Of a stretch of 64,000 bases of DNA, positions 33,427 through 44,925 are shown one piece after another (position 1 is the stretch's first letter; each line of letters starts with the position of its first letter). Origin of the DNA: Nephrocerus scutellatus (Eukaryota; Arthropoda; Insecta; Diptera; Pipunculidae); NCBI GenBank assembly GCA_947095585.1, contig OX352765.1, positions 65,721,425-65,785,424 of the forward strand, in the 5' to 3' direction. A program made the position numbers and the translations under genes. Below the pieces are notes generated by a model. The model did not search any database, had not been told where the DNA came from, and was given only the letters and a program-made list of their open reading frames with translations.

Positions 33427-33842
33427 AACAACCCATAAAAATTAAAATTTTTCTTGTAAATTCTCTAATCGGGGATACACACACACACTGCGTGCTCGTT
33501 TTGTTGCAAAATCATTCACAAATGACGCAGCGGCAGCGAACAGCGCTGCTCACAAAACACAGAGCTCAGACTTTGCCGTGATCTGATGCGATATAGCGAT
33601 ATTTAAAAATTGTATATTGGGGTCCCCAAGGGGCCGATCGCTCCAAATTTTTACAAAAAGTGTTTAGCCCCCCGACCCCGCGGCCCGAGGGGCCTCAAAT
33701 TTTAATAGAAAGTATTGTCTTGGGAGATATACATGTGTGCAAAATTTCAATAAAATCGGGCTGTAGGAAGTGGGTTAAAAATTGATCACAAGATTTGGCC
33801 AGCCAGCCAGCTACGGGCAAGTGAAGTTAATATAGAGAATTT
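33427..33842 (-). mobile_element. HINE-like element H5
   Basis: On the plus strand it reads AACAACCCATAAAAATTAAA, AATTCTCTAATCGGGG, a short (AC)n, then GCGTGCTCG, modules with TTTTTACAAAAAGTG, ACATGTGTGC and CAGCCAGCCAGC, and GTTAATATAGAGAATTT. Both ends are intact, at about 416 bp. The stretch 33843-34089 shows no recognised feature. Confidence 0.8.
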
Positions 33843-34089
33843 AAAAAATAAACTAATTTTTACAGAATTTTTTAATTACATTAAGCAGTTCGATATATTT
33901 TTGTTATTTAAAACAAATGTTTTGGAAGGAGAAGAAAGTAGATTTAGAAGTTCCCTTCGCAAGCTATGAACTGAAATGGATTTACGCAGTAAAGCAACAC
34001 ACTTATGGAAAAGGTCTATGAATTGAATAGATTCAAACTTCGAAATTCGATATAAATACATTAAATTTAAGAATTAACAACAAACCCCT

Positions 34090-35945
34090 ATTCATAATCT
34101 CCATTTTCATAAACGGTAACAACTGGAAAAGTATTTACGATAAAATTATAGATATTCTGTTTAAACTTGGTTCATCAGATTATGCTGACAGCAGATTTTA
34201 ATGGAAGAATTGGTCTCTCACAAAACAACCTGGTAAGCGGTATATCAACTTCACTATTAAAAACCAGTCGTTTCTCCAAGGATTCTTTCTGCGATGCAAA
34301 TGGTAAAAAGATTCTTGATCCTGCAGATGCGTTCGATTGTCGTATTTTAAACATAAGTTGCGAAGGCGACTCTAGAGGAGAGTACACGTTTATTTGTGAA
34401 ACAGCTTGCTCTGTAATAGACTATTGTCTTGTTTCTGCTGATTGGATTCATCTGATATCTGACTTCAAGATCGCAATGATGACATTTTCAGACCACACGC
34501 CACTTGAAATTGCGTGCAAATTGCAGATATCAAGTACAACAGCTCTTGAAGAAAATGCATAACTCTTTTGCCAAAACTGCAGCTCTTACAATTTTAGAAG
34601 CATCAAACATGCCTATAAACATTGACAACCTTACAGAAATAATCAAGCAAGCTACACCAAATGAGTCAACAAGGCGGAAATTTCAAAGTAAACAAAAGTG
34701 GTTTCATTCTGTATATTTAAAAGCAAGAGAGTGTTCTTTTGCAGCTCTTGGACTTCTTAACTATTTTGCTTAAACTATTTTGTTTAAAAGACTCATTCAC
34801 TGGGTTTCTGATAGGAAAATTCTTCCAGAATTCCAAGCAGGTTTTAGAAAGAATTACTCAACCATTGATCAAATTTTTTCACTCATTAACATGGCTGAAA
34901 TATACAAATGATAAACAGACTAGCTGAATACTGCAAGCTATGGAACCTGAGTATTATTCTTGAAAAATCATAGATGATGATATTCAGAGGCGGAAGCGGT
35001 AAATATTCACGCAACGAAATGTGGTACCTTCAAGGCGAACGTATTGAAATCGTGAGAGAATACAAATTCAATATCTTCCGTTTGGAGTCGCAGTATTGTT
35101 AACAAAAGCATAAACCACTGCTCAAAACAGAAAATATTTTCTGCAACATCAAAATCGATTCTTTCATACGCAGCCCAGGTGTGGGGTTCCACTCTTTTGA
35201 GGAACTAGAAAGGTTTTTTCGATACTTCTTAAAACAACTTTTTCACTTACCTAGCAACACTCCTAATTATATGTGGCACTTGGAGACTGGGGTACCTCCT
35301 CTTTTCCTGGATGCCCTGTGTCTGCACTTTGATTATATAGTTAAAGTTACTGAGATGAAACAAGGAAGGCTTCCAAAGCTGGTGCTCAACCATATAATTT
35401 CAAGAAGAAGTCATCTGTATCAAAATTGGGAGAGTTTGGCGACTGAATGCGGTTTCAGTCTTAGTTCAACAACGGAGGATCAGGGTACAAACTTAAGATC
35501 AAAATTTTACGCGCTAATTTCATCAATTAGACGATATAGATACGAGAGATGCGTAAGTGATGCTCGAAGCTCTCAAAATACTACGCGCATCTTGAATATG
35601 ATGTGCAAGATGAAACATACTTTCTAAACTGCAACTTAATCGACAAAATAAATCTAATATTAAAAGTAAAAGGTGAGCTGAATCACACTCAATGTTATTC
35701 CGCATCGCCCTGAGCTACCAATCCTTTGCGATATGTGTAACTTAAATGTGAGGGAGGACGTTTTCCACTTTATAGCTATATGCGCTATTTTAAAAGAATA
35801 CCGTCTGGTATACTTCGGGGCAACTGAACTGGATGAGGAGAGAACACTGAGCATTCTAAATGGAGAATACTGGTGGAACGTGTTATACAACTACACTAAG
35901 AAGGCGTTAATATATGGAAAATGCATTGTGGAGGAAAGTTTTTAA
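34090..35945 (+). pseudogene. LINE relic LINE4 with endonuclease and C-terminal parts
   Basis: The plus strand has an endonuclease part (34167-34562): MLTADFNGRIGLSQ, GEYTFICETACSVIDYCLVS and FSDHTPLEIACK. A short reverse transcriptase start follows (RKILPEFQAGFRKNYSTIDQ, split over frames near 34800-34870). Most of the palm is deleted. The distal part (35181-35627) has MWHLETGVPPLFLDALCLHF, and 35733-35945 has LNVREDVFHFIAICAILKEY, the zinc-knuckle-like end of some LINE ORF2s. The clade was not assigned. The element is inactive. Confidence 0.65.
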
Positions 35946-36054
35946 AATAGAAACGCCATTATAATTAGTTTTCGTTATATTATTGTTAAATTCTTTATGC
36001 GAATATTTAAAATTTATAAATGTACTATGTTGCATGTAAACTCATAGTTTATGT

Positions 36055-36325
36055 AAAAATTTCAAACGGCCCGAGGGGTGTCCATTCATTCATTGTATTC
36101 AAATTTTAAACACAACACTGTATCACTGATGGATAAAGTTTTTTAAAAAATTTTTGAGTGATCGGGCCCTGAAACCCAAATGGTGCACATGTAAATTTTT
36201 TAAAAATTAGCTCAATTTTCTTCATATTTTAAACACATGTGTATTTTTTGAGGCCCCAGGTGTCCCCATATACATTTTTTAAAAATTAGACCGATTTTCT
36301 TCAAATTTTAAAGAATTACATGAAT
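36055..36325 (+). mobile_element. HINE-like internal modules, fragment
   Basis: Two degenerate modules (TTTTGAGTGATCGGGCCCTG, ACACATGTGTATTTTTTG, CCGATTTTCTTCAAATTTTAAA) without terminal motifs. The fragment ends at the start of repeat M copy 1. Confidence 0.6.
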
Positions 36326-36334
36326 TAGTCTAGC

Positions 36335-38298
36335 TCTAGCTCTAGCAGGCATACAAAACCAAGGAGGACACTTTGAGTACCTGTTATAAGTGTTGTTGTA
36401 CACACATAAGAGTAAAATTATCTAAAACCATACAGATTCATTTTTTATTCATAGCCTTTGGAGCTTAAAGCAAAAAACCCTTTTTAAAAAATGTTACCTG
36501 CTGCAGGGTTTTCCAAGTATCATAAAATCTATGGGTTTTTCCGCAAACTTCTTGTTGATTTTTAAAAAGTTTTTATTAGCTCGCTTTCGTGTATGTCTGT
36601 CTGTGCGAGACTATAAACATAGCTCAGAACTGGATAAACATTGATAAATCACAAGAAAAAGACAAATTGCAAAAAAAAATTAATTCAACGCGAGTTTGTA
36701 TTTTGTTTTATATCAAAAAAAACTACTAAGCACAATACTCGTTTTAAACGTTTTACCTAAATTAAAAATTTATTTTATTATTATAACAACCCATAAAAAA
36801 GAATTTTTCATGTAAATTCTCTAATAGGAGATACATATGTGTGCAAAGTTTCACTTCAAAACTTTTAAAAAAAACTGTTGTCACCGGAGGAAAAATTTGT
36901 ATGGGAGCCCCCGACTTGGGGCCCGATCACTTCCAACTTTTAATAGTAAGTGTTGTCATCGGAGATACACATGTGTTTAAAATTTGAAGAAAATCGGGCT
37001 AGTTCTTAAAAAACTTATAAAGGCACCCCTCGAGCCTCAGGGACCATTCGCTCAAAAAATGTTCAAAAAGATTTGTCCATCGGAGATACATATATGTTTA
37101 AAATTTAAAGTAAATTGGGATAATTTTAAAAAAAAAAATTATATGGGCACACCTCAGGCATCAACGCCCGCTCACTCCAAATCTTTTAAAAAAAAAGTTT
37201 TGCCCATCGGAGATACACAAGTGTTTAAAACTTGAAGACAACTGGGTTAATTTTTAAAAAATTATATGGGCCACCTCGAGCCTTAGGGCACGATCACTGC
37301 AAAAATTTTACAAAAAGTTTTGTCCATCGGAGATACACATATGTTTAAAATTTAAAGTAAATCGGGCTAATTTTTAAAAAAAAATTATATGGCACCGCTG
37401 CCGGGCCTTAGGGCCCATTCAGTCCAAAAATTTTAGAAAAAGTTGTGTCCAAAAAGTTTTGTTTTCACATGTTTGGGCTTCACAGTGTATAAAATTTTAA
37501 GAAAATTTAAAAAAAAAATTTTACAAAAACTGTTGTCCATCGGAGGTACACACGTAAATAAAATTTGAAGAAAAGCGGGTTAATTTTTTAAAAAAAAATT
37601 AGGACCCTACGGCTTCGGGGCACGGGATCGCCAAAATTTTAACAAAAAGTGTTGAACATCGGAGATACACGCGTAAATAAAATTTGAAGAAAATCGGGTT
37701 AATTTTTAAAAATTTTATATTGGCACCCCTCGGGCCTCAGGGACCCTAATTTTAATGGAACGTGTTGCTCCGGAAACACACATGAGTGCAAAATTTCATT
37801 AAAATTAAGCTTTGGGAAGTGGGTTAAAAATTGAGCCGACAGCCGACGACCGATAGACAGACGTGCCACGGCCAAGCGGAATTAATATAAAGAATTTAAA
37901 AAATAGTAAAACGTTATTTTTATTACGCATTTTCTGGAGAAAATTTACCTCAAATACTCATGGGCATAAAAATAAGCATGGGCAAGAAAACTAGAAACGG
38001 AATTGAAGTTGGATATCTGAAGACTCAAATAAGATATCAACTTTATTTAAACGCAGTTAAAAAGGCTAGTATTTATTCTAAAAACAAAGAACTAAACGAA
38101 GTTTCCACTATTAGTATTAACAGAGTAATTTCCGTTAACATGGGTCAGGGTACACCAAAGTAAGCTTTTTCTTTAATCCCGGATAAATCATGTCAACATT
38201 GGAGAAAGATAATTACTGTAGAACGATTTTTTTCTAAGAATATACCCAAGAATCATTTCCCAAATTATCCTTGACGACTTAGGGGACACCCTGTATAT
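36335..38298 (+). mobile_element. Unnamed repeat M, copy 1 (interrupted by H6)
   Basis: Two blocks flank H6. The left block is 36335-36784: ACAAAACCAAGGAGGACAC, TTGTTGTACACACATAAGAG, TTATTCATAGCCTTTGGAGC. The right block is 37898-38298: TAGTAAAACGTT, TATCAACTTTATTTAAACGC, ATGGGTCAGGGTACACCAAA, ending GGGGACACCCTGTATATG. Two other copies, at 42923-44060 and 44365-44925, define the family. The end motif CAGGGTGTCCCC resembles DNA transposon termini, but a matching inverted end was not found. No protein was recognised. Confidence 0.6.
36785..37897 (-). mobile_element. HINE-like element H6 (many modules)
   Basis: This is the longest run of modules, with GGAGATACAC-type anchors near 36831, 36964, 37084, 37211, 37331, 37542, 37661 and 37775. 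Each is followed by AAATTTGAAGAAAATCGGG-like sequence and a G/C-rich CACCCCTCGGGCCTCAGGG. Ends are AACAACCCATAAAAAAG and ATTAATATAAAGAATTT. The roughly 120-bp spacing shows growth by unequal exchange or slippage. Confidence 0.8.
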
Positions 38299-38389
38299 GT
38301 ATACCTTTAATAGTTATAACTATCTTATTAATTCAACGAATGTGGAATTTAATAAGGAAGAATTAGATATTATATCAGTATATTTGGCT

Positions 38390-40545
38390 CTACAACCGGT
38401 GTCCGGTCCTGGCCTCCCGCAAAAAATCTCCACCGGTCCCGATTTCGAGCCGATGTCATCCAGTTTGTCATCCCTAAACTCTGCGCGTCCTGGTCTACGC
38501 CATCCTTCCAGCGTAGGCTTGGCCGCTCGCTGTCGTGTTTCATATATCCTACCGCAAAGGACTTTCCGAGCAGGATCATCTTCGCTCATGCAATCTAGGT
38601 GTCCTGCCCACCGGAGCCTACCGAGCTTAATTCTCTTCACGATGTCGACATCGCGGTAACGCTCCTAGATCTCATCATTATAGAGTCTTCCGAATCGTCC
38701 TTCCTCACATACGGGGCCAACAATTCTCCGAAAGACTTTTCTCTCGAAGAGGTCAGAATGCTTTTTGCTAAGCACCCAAGTAAGTACTGGTATGACCATT
38801 GTCTTATGTACTAGCAGCTTAGATGCTATGGTTAAATTCCTGGATTTGAAGAGTCTTGACAGACTATAGTAGGCTTTATTGGCTAAGCAACCGTGCGCGT
38901 ATTTCTGGTTTCATGTTGTTATCGGCTGCTAAAGTTGACCCGAGATAGTTAAAGAATTTCACTACTTCAAATTAGCGCTCCACTATTTGAATTGAGGGAC
39001 CAATGTTGGGTCTTACACTCGCAGACGTGGCCTCCGTGTACTTTGTTTTGCTCTTATTTATGTGCAGCCCCAGATTTCGTGCCGCCTACCCGATCTGGAT
39101 GAAAGCTTCCTGTACAGCTTTTCGGTTTCTACCAAAGATGTCAATATCGTCTGCGTAAGCCAGTATCTGAACGGACTTATAGAGGATTGTTCCTCTCGCC
39201 GTTACGTCAGAGTCTCGAATCACTTTCTCCAATGCCAGGTTGAAGAGGACGCAGGCCAGTCCATCCACTTGTCGGAGCCCGTTATAGATGTTGAATGGGC
39301 TTGATAGTGATCCGGATTACTTGGCTTATAACATTGGTCATGGTCAACCTACTGTCAGTTTATTTGGAATATCATAGGCGGCTTTAAATCTATAGAAAGA
39401 TGGTGTAGTGAGTTCTGAAACTCTAGACATTTTTTCATCACCTGCCTTAGGGTGTAAATCTGATCAGTTGTTGATTTGCCTGGGATGAAGCCACACTGGT
39501 ATGGACCAATGATGACTTTAGCGTATGGAGTTATCCTGTCTTGAAGGATAGAGGAGAAAATCTTATATGCCGTACTCAACACGATATACCATGGCCTCTT
39601 CGCCAGTCTTCTGGCATCGCTTCTGCCTCCTATACTTGCACTGTTAGTTCTTGGATTGCTTGGTGTATTGCAGGGCCTCGTGTTTTAATCAGCTCCGCTG
39701 GCGGCAGCATAGTGTTAAATGTCCTCAGTTAAATGGCCATTAAGCAACTCATGAAAGTGCTCTTCTCGTCGCTCTAAGATGACTTTGAGATCGGCAATCA
39801 GATAACCATCTTTGTCTTTGCAGTATGCGCAACGCGGTGTATATTGCGTCATACCGCGGACTCTTTGGTAGAACTTCCGTGCCTGGTGCGGTCCTCGCTG
39901 TCTTTACTGTTCTAGTTCACGGACAAGATTCTTCTCCCTACATATTTTGGCATTCATATCCCCCAGAATGATTTTTACGTCATACTGAGGACAGGTATGG
40001 AGTTCCCGTTCGACTGATTCAAATGATTCTTCTTTTTCATCATCTGGGGAATCCTCTGTAGGGGCGTAAACGTTTATGAGGCTCCCCCCCCCGCACGCGA
40101 AGGGTGCATAGCCGTTCATTTACTGCTTTAAAGCCGAAAACGATGGGTTTCTTTTCTTCTTTGCTTTTCTTTTGCTGACTAGAAACCTCACCCCGATCAC
40201 ATGATTTCGTGAATGACAGCTGTAATATATGTCATATTCTGATTTTTGTAAGACACCATCACCGTTCACCGCATCTCCTGAATTGCTGTTGTGTCAGCAA
40301 TATATTTGGACAGGGTATCGGCTAGCTGCTGTGCAGCTCGAGCTTTATACATGAGAAAATTCTTAAATCGTTTAGCCGTTTTCGTTGCCGTGGTCGTCGT
40401 CGTTCATCAGTGTATCAGAGGCTGATTTGGGGGTTCCGTAATATGGTTTTTTTACGGGCGAGGTTATTGGCCTTGCCCCAACCATACTTTGAAGCGACTA
40501 GGCCTATCATTTCGCTTTTCCTGTACTGGAGGAAATTATATATAT
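38390..40545 (-). pseudogene. RTE-type LINE copy RTE-2
   Basis: From right to left on the minus strand: endonuclease remnants (VERELHTCPQYDVKIILGDM, 39904-40119), reverse transcriptase (MLSTAYKIFSSILQDRITPY, IIGPYQCGFIPGKSTTDQIY at 39355-39582), the catalytic region (GLACVLFNLALEKVIRDSDV and ILAYADDIDIFGRN at 39086-39268) and the tail (KRIKLGRLRWAGHLDCMSED at 38560-38640). YADD is intact, but several deletions and frame changes are present. This copy gives the order used to place the pieces of RTE-1. Confidence 0.85.
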
Positions 40546-40556
40546 ATATATATGTA

Positions 40557-40652
40557 TATGGCGGTCAGCCATCAGCAGATTAGGTCGAATAACACAGAAT
40601 GCTTCAGAAATGCACTATCTCTGACTGGTGGAAGTGCGATCAAACCTCCACG
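40557..40652 (+). pseudogene. LINE3 fragment
   Basis: It matches, in opposite orientation, 50060-50170 of LINE3: GTCAGCCATCAGCAGA, AATAACACAGAATGCT and GACTGGTGGAAGTG, GATCAAACCTCCACGT. It lies next to the 5' end of RTE-2 across an AT-run. Confidence 0.6.
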
Positions 40653-40665
40653 TATATGTGAATAG

Positions 40666-40668
<3 letters not shown>

Positions 40669-40718
<50 letters not shown>
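40669..40718. repeat. (AT)n microsatellite
   Basis: About 24 AT units, with shorter AT runs at 40538-40558. The following 40719-41123 has no recognised feature. Confidence 0.9.
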
Positions 40719-40722
<4 letters not shown>

Positions 40723-41123
40723 CTTAATGTTTTGGTGTGGGCGTAGTTACCGACCTTAACATTTATGTTTCGTTTTACCTTCCACTGTCTCAAATGATAT
40801 TTTTTTACCTACTCGTATTCGTATCTATTATTCCAAACGCAAGCCTGTGAAAATATGTTGATTATGGTAACCAACCATAAAGTTAAAAGAAAAAACCAAC
40901 CATGTACTGAATAGGTAACAAAAATAACCTCATCTAGGATTTGATTTCATTATGTGAGCTAAATAACGAAGAAGATCCGCACAATGGGTAAGCAAAGTAA
41001 GATTTTTATAGGTTATGGTTTTGTGTGCATCATTTTTGCAGCTTGCAGACAGAGCTATAGAAATGAAACTGATACAGTGTTCTTCCTTCGGCATTGCGGG
41101 TCGACCAAAGTAAATAGAATATA

Positions 41124-41347
41124 CAGTCCGGTTCAATATATTACCACCACTCAATTCTGAGAAGCAAAAGTCAATTTCCAGCCGGTTTGTGTGAGATAGA
41201 AAAAATTGTGAAATAGAGAAAGAAAGAGTATTTAGTACTGAATTCAATAGCAAAAAGCAAAAATCGTAGACATCAAGATAACTGTGTTTTTTGTTTTGTT
41301 TTGAAAAATTCATGACTTTGTTTTGGTTCATTTGATTACCGCCACTT
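41124..41347. repeat. Tc1 element terminal inverted repeat, low-coordinate end
   Basis: It pairs with 42550-42781, including the middle part (GATGTCTACGAT-type and AACTGTGTTTTTTG-type blocks). The outer and inner transposase-site candidates are about 195 bp apart. Confidence 0.8.
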
Positions 41348-41433
41348 GAAAAATTACATGAAATAATAGCATTATGTGTGCTTTCTTACCAAAATTGAAT
41401 TTTTTTTTTAAATACAATTTTAAAATATAATTT

Positions 41434-42471
41434 CTAATATTTAGTGGAACTTCTATTTTTCAGAATAACTTCTAAAATACGATCCTTAAGTGAGTCGCAT
41501 AATGACTTTAAATAATTGTGTGAAATTTCTGCACAGACCGCTTTAATCTCTAGAATCAGCTCTTCCTTAGTATCATACTGTTTCCCTAGTTCGTATACTT
41601 TACATGTGAGCCAGCCCCAAACATGTTCTATTATGTTTAAGTCCGGCGAATATGGTGGCGACGGCAATAGCTGGACATTTTGGCTTGTGATGTACGATTT
41701 TACAACGCGAGCTGTGTGTATTGGCGTGTTATCTTGTTGGAAAATCCATGAGAGTGGTGTGAAAAGGTCATGGATTTTAGGGAAAACAGATTCCAGTAAC
41801 GTTTTGTAACTGTTTCCGGTCATTTTTGTACTTTGAAACACCAAATCAATTGTGCCATAATAAGAGATTGAACCCCAGACCATTACGCCCCCTTTTCTAC
41901 TATGATGGCGATTCAAAAACACTTCCTCTTTCCTAAGGTCATAAAAATAATAATTATACCCATCTGGTCCATCCAAATTAATTATTTTTTCATCTGAAAA
42001 TACGACTTTTCGCCAGTCATTAACACTTTGACCTTGCATCACATTCCAAGTCATTTGCTTCTTTGCGAATTCCAATCGTTTCTGCTTTCGTTCATCATTC
42101 AGTGGTGGTTTTTTCTTAAGCTTCAGCCGCTTCAGATGTTTGGCACTTAAAATAGCATGACGGACAGTCGATTTAGTGCCATTAACACCAGCTTGGAGGG
42201 CAATTTTTGCAGTAGAAAGAGCCGAATTGGAGGCCGATCTAACAATTTTTCGTTTACCCTGAGGTGTAAGTGCCGTTGAAACCCTTCCTTTATAATTTCC
42301 TCCATAAGATTTTGTATCCTTCAAATAATTTAGTATGGCTTCGTGACCTCGTCCGATCCTACGACCTATAGCACGGCCTGAAAGCCCTTCCTGATGATAC
42401 ACATCTATTTTGGCCATTTCTGATAAAGTTAAACACTTTTTTTTACCCATTGATAAAATACTGACTAGCAA
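41434..42471 (-). CDS. Tc1 transposase, DD34E
   Basis: 345 codons uninterrupted, or 338 if the start is the second Met (MGKKKCLTLSEMAKI), which is more like Tc1 proteins. The usual family length is about 340. The N-terminus holds two helix-turn-helix domains: about 15-55 (AKIDVYHQEGLSGRAIGRRI) and about 75-115, joined by GRVSTALTP. The catalytic domain carries D160 (VVFSDEKIINL), D247 (WIFQQDNTPIHTA) and E282 (YSPDLNIIEHVWG). There are 34 residues between the second Asp and the Glu. The protein would bind the inner and outer repeats and cut and paste at TA. No disabling change was seen, so it may be active. Confidence 0.9.
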   Translation of the reverse strand: MLVSILSMGKKKCLTLSEMAKIDVYHQEGLSGRAIGRRIGRGHEAILNYLKDTKSYGGNYKGRVSTALTPQGKRKIVRSASNSALSTAKIALQAGVNGTKSTVRHAILSAKHLKRLKLKKKPPLNDERKQKRLEFAKKQMTWNVMQGQSVNDWRKVVFSDEKIINLDGPDGYNYYFYDLRKEEVFLNRHHSRKGGVMVWGSISYYGTIDLVFQSTKMTGNSYKTLLESVFPKIHDLFTPLSWIFQQDNTPIHTARVVKSYITSQNVQLLPSPPYSPDLNIIEHVWGWLTCKVYELGKQYDTKEELILEIKAVCAEISHNYLKSLCDSLKDRILEVILKNRSSTKY

Positions 42472-42549
42472 AAATACTAATTTTTGACTTCACTTTCAAA
42501 TTTTCAAAAAATAAACTACTCAGATTCATAAAAAACGACAATGTGTTTG

Positions 42550-42781
42550 GTGGCGGTAATCAAATGAACCAAAGCAAGTCTTGAATTTTTGACTCATTTT
42601 TCAAAACAAAACAAAAAACACAGTTATCTTGATGTCTACGATGTTTGCTTTTTGCTATTGAATTTAGCACTAAATACTCTTTCTTTCTCTTTTTTACAAT
42701 TTTTTCTATCTCACACAAACCGGCTGGAAATTTACTTTTGCTTCTCAGAATTGAGTGGCGGTAATCTATTGAACCGGACTG
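42550..42781. repeat. Tc1 element terminal inverted repeat, high-coordinate end
   Basis: It is the inverted partner of 41124-41347. It starts with GTGGCGGTAATCAAATGAAC and ends with GGTAATCTATTGAACCGGAC, then TG. Small differences from its partner suggest the insertion is not brand new. Confidence 0.8.
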
Positions 42782-42922
42782 TATGTTGCCACTGAAAGAG
42801 GCAAATATGAATTTTTCCTCCAGTGAAAGCAATGCAAACTAATGCCAACTAATGCAATGGTAAGTCTAAGTACATCTTATTAAATATGCCAATATTTCCA
42901 TTAATAGTATAACCGGCAGTAT

Positions 42923-44060
42923 AAATACAGGGTGTCCCCTTATTCGTTCACAACAATTTGGGAAATGATTCTTGGGTATATTCTAAGAAAAAAATCATTC
43001 TATTGTAAGGGTCTATCTCCAATGTTGACATCATTTATCGGGTAATTAAGAAAAAGCTTACTTTGGTGTACCCTGACCCAAATTAACGGAAATTGCTCTG
43101 TTAATACCTACGGCAAAAACTTCGTTTAGGTCATTATTTTTAGAAGAAATACAAACTGCGTTTAAATAAATTTGATATCTTCTTTGAGTCTTCAAATACA
43201 AACTTCAATGGCTGTTCCAATTTTCTTGTCCATGCTAATTTTTGATTTTGAGGTACATTTTCTCTAGAAAATGTGTAATAAACATAACGTTTTATTACTC
43301 TTTTATTATGAACGTAACAATAGATAAAATAATAAAAACAACCCATAAAAATTAAAATTTTTCTTGTAAATTCTCTAATCGGGGATACACACACACACAC
43401 ACACACACACTGCGTGCTCGTTTTGTGGCAAAATCATTCACCAAATGACGCAGCGGCAGCGAACAACGCTGCTCACAAAGCACAGAGCTCAGACTTTGCC
43501 GTGATCTGATGCGATATAGCTATATTTAAAAATTGTATATTGGGGTCCCCAAGCCGATCGCTCCAAATTTTTACAAAAAGTGTTTTCCATCGAAGACACA
43601 CATGTGTACAAAATTTAAAGAAAATCGGGTAAATTTTGTAAAATATTTGTATGGGAGCCCCCCGACCCCGCGGCCCGAGGGGCCTCAAATATTAATAGAA
43701 AGTGTTGTCTTGGGAGATATACATGTGTACGGGCTGTAGGAAGTGGGTTAAAAATTGATCACAAGATTTGGCCAGCCAGCCAGCCAGCCAGCCAGCCACG
43801 GGCAAGTGATGTTAACATAGAGAATTTAAAAATCAACAACAAGTTTGAGGAAAATCCCACAGATTTTACTTGTGAAAACCGGCAAAAGGTAAAATTAAAA
43901 AAAAGGGGTTATTTGCTTTAAGCTCCAAAGGCTATAAATAAAAAATAATTTTGTGTAGTTTTAGATAACTTTTATTTTATGTGTGTACTAAAACAGTTAT
44001 AACAAGTGCTCAAAGTGCCTCCTTTGGTTGTGTACGTCCATTTTTAGCTTTTACTGCATC
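42923..44060 (-). mobile_element. Unnamed repeat M, copy 2 (interrupted by H7)
   Basis: It begins ACAGGGTGTCCCCTTATTCG, the complement of the end of copy 1, and continues through GGTGTACCCTGACCC and TTTGAGTCTTCAAATA to 43336. After H7 it resumes with GCTCCAAAGGCTATAAATAA and GTGTGTACTAAAACAG. H7 sits in a T-run (GATTTTTATTATTTT on the M strand). Confidence 0.6.
43337..43827 (-). mobile_element. HINE-like element H7
   Basis: AACAACCCATAAAAATTAAA, AATTCTCTAATCGGGG, (AC)n at 43387-43410, modules with ACACATGTGTAC and ATACATGTGTAC, (CAGC)n near 43780 and GTTAACATAGAGAATTT. It is closely related to H2 and H5 in having the CA tract. Confidence 0.8.
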
Positions 44061-44364
44061 AGATGCTTAGCTTTGCAATTCAGTGTTACCAGACATACAA
44101 TTTATAATGTACTGTATGGAGAAAATCTCTATCCATACCACCTGTGCAAAAACTGCTTCACGATGATTTGGAAAAAAAGTTGAGTTTTCTCACTGGGAGG
44201 GAGGGAGGGGAGATTGGATGACAACTAGTTATGTTGCCATAGTTACTAGATATGGGCTGCGGAGAATCTACACAGAAGGAGAAAGTCATCATCTCAGCAC
44301 AAATTCAGCGGGCAGGTGTAACTGGAAACATGTTAATCGGCACATTCAATCTACCACCCCAAAA

Positions 44365-44925
44365 GCGGGATCTAGCATGCAAACAAAACCAAAGAGGACA
44401 CATTGAGCTCCTGTTACAACTGTTGTTGTACACACATAAAACCAAAGTTCTCTTAAACCACAAGAAATAATTTTTTATTCATAGCCTTTGGAGCTTAATT
44501 TTAATTTTATTATTGTTACGTTCATAAGAAAAAAATAGTAAAACGTTATGTTTATTACAGATTTTCTGGAGAAAATTGACCTCAAAGTCAAAAATTAGCA
44601 TGGGCAAAGCAAACTGAAACAGGCATTGAAGTTGTATATCTGAAGACTCAAACAAGATATCAACTTTATTTAAACGCAGTTATAAAGGCTTGTATTTCTT
44701 TTTAAAAAAAAGTCCTAAACGAAGTTTCTGCGGTGAGTATTAACAGACCTATTTCCGTTAACATGGGTCAGGGTACACCAAAGTAAGCTTTTTCTTAAAT
44801 ACCCGATAAATGATGTCAACATTGGAGATAGATCCTGACTGTAAAACGATTTTTTTCTTAGAATATACCCAAGAATCATTTCCGAAATTATTGTGCACGA
44901 ATTAGCGGACACCCTGTATATGTAT
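44365..44925 (+). mobile_element. Unnamed repeat M, copy 3 (uninterrupted)
   Basis: It runs AACAAAACCAAAGAGGACAC, TTATTCATAGCCTTTGGAGC, ATTGTTACGTTCATAAG, TAGTAAAACGTTATG and ATGGGTCAGGGTACACCAAA, ending GCGGACACCCTGTATATG. It serves as the empty-site reference for copy 2. Next, 44926-45560 is AT-rich with no recognised gene. Confidence 0.6.

Larger units (their letters stand above)
41124..42781 (-). mobile_element. Tc1-type DNA transposon with long inverted repeats
   Basis: Element of 1658 bp flanked by TA on both sides. Ends are CAGTCCGGTTCAAT and its complement ATTGAACCGGACTG. Terminal inverted repeats of roughly 220 bp (about 41124-41347 and 42550-42781) each carry an outer TTACC(A/G)CCACTCAA and an inner ATTACCGCCACTTG. 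That is the inverted-repeat/direct-repeat arrangement of Sleeping Beauty-like Tc1 elements. The single gene inside is open over its full length. It may be recent. Confidence 0.9.

Noticed and set aside
41516..41809. Plus-strand open frame of 97 codons within the Tc1 element
   Set aside because: It is antisense to the conserved, full-length transposase.
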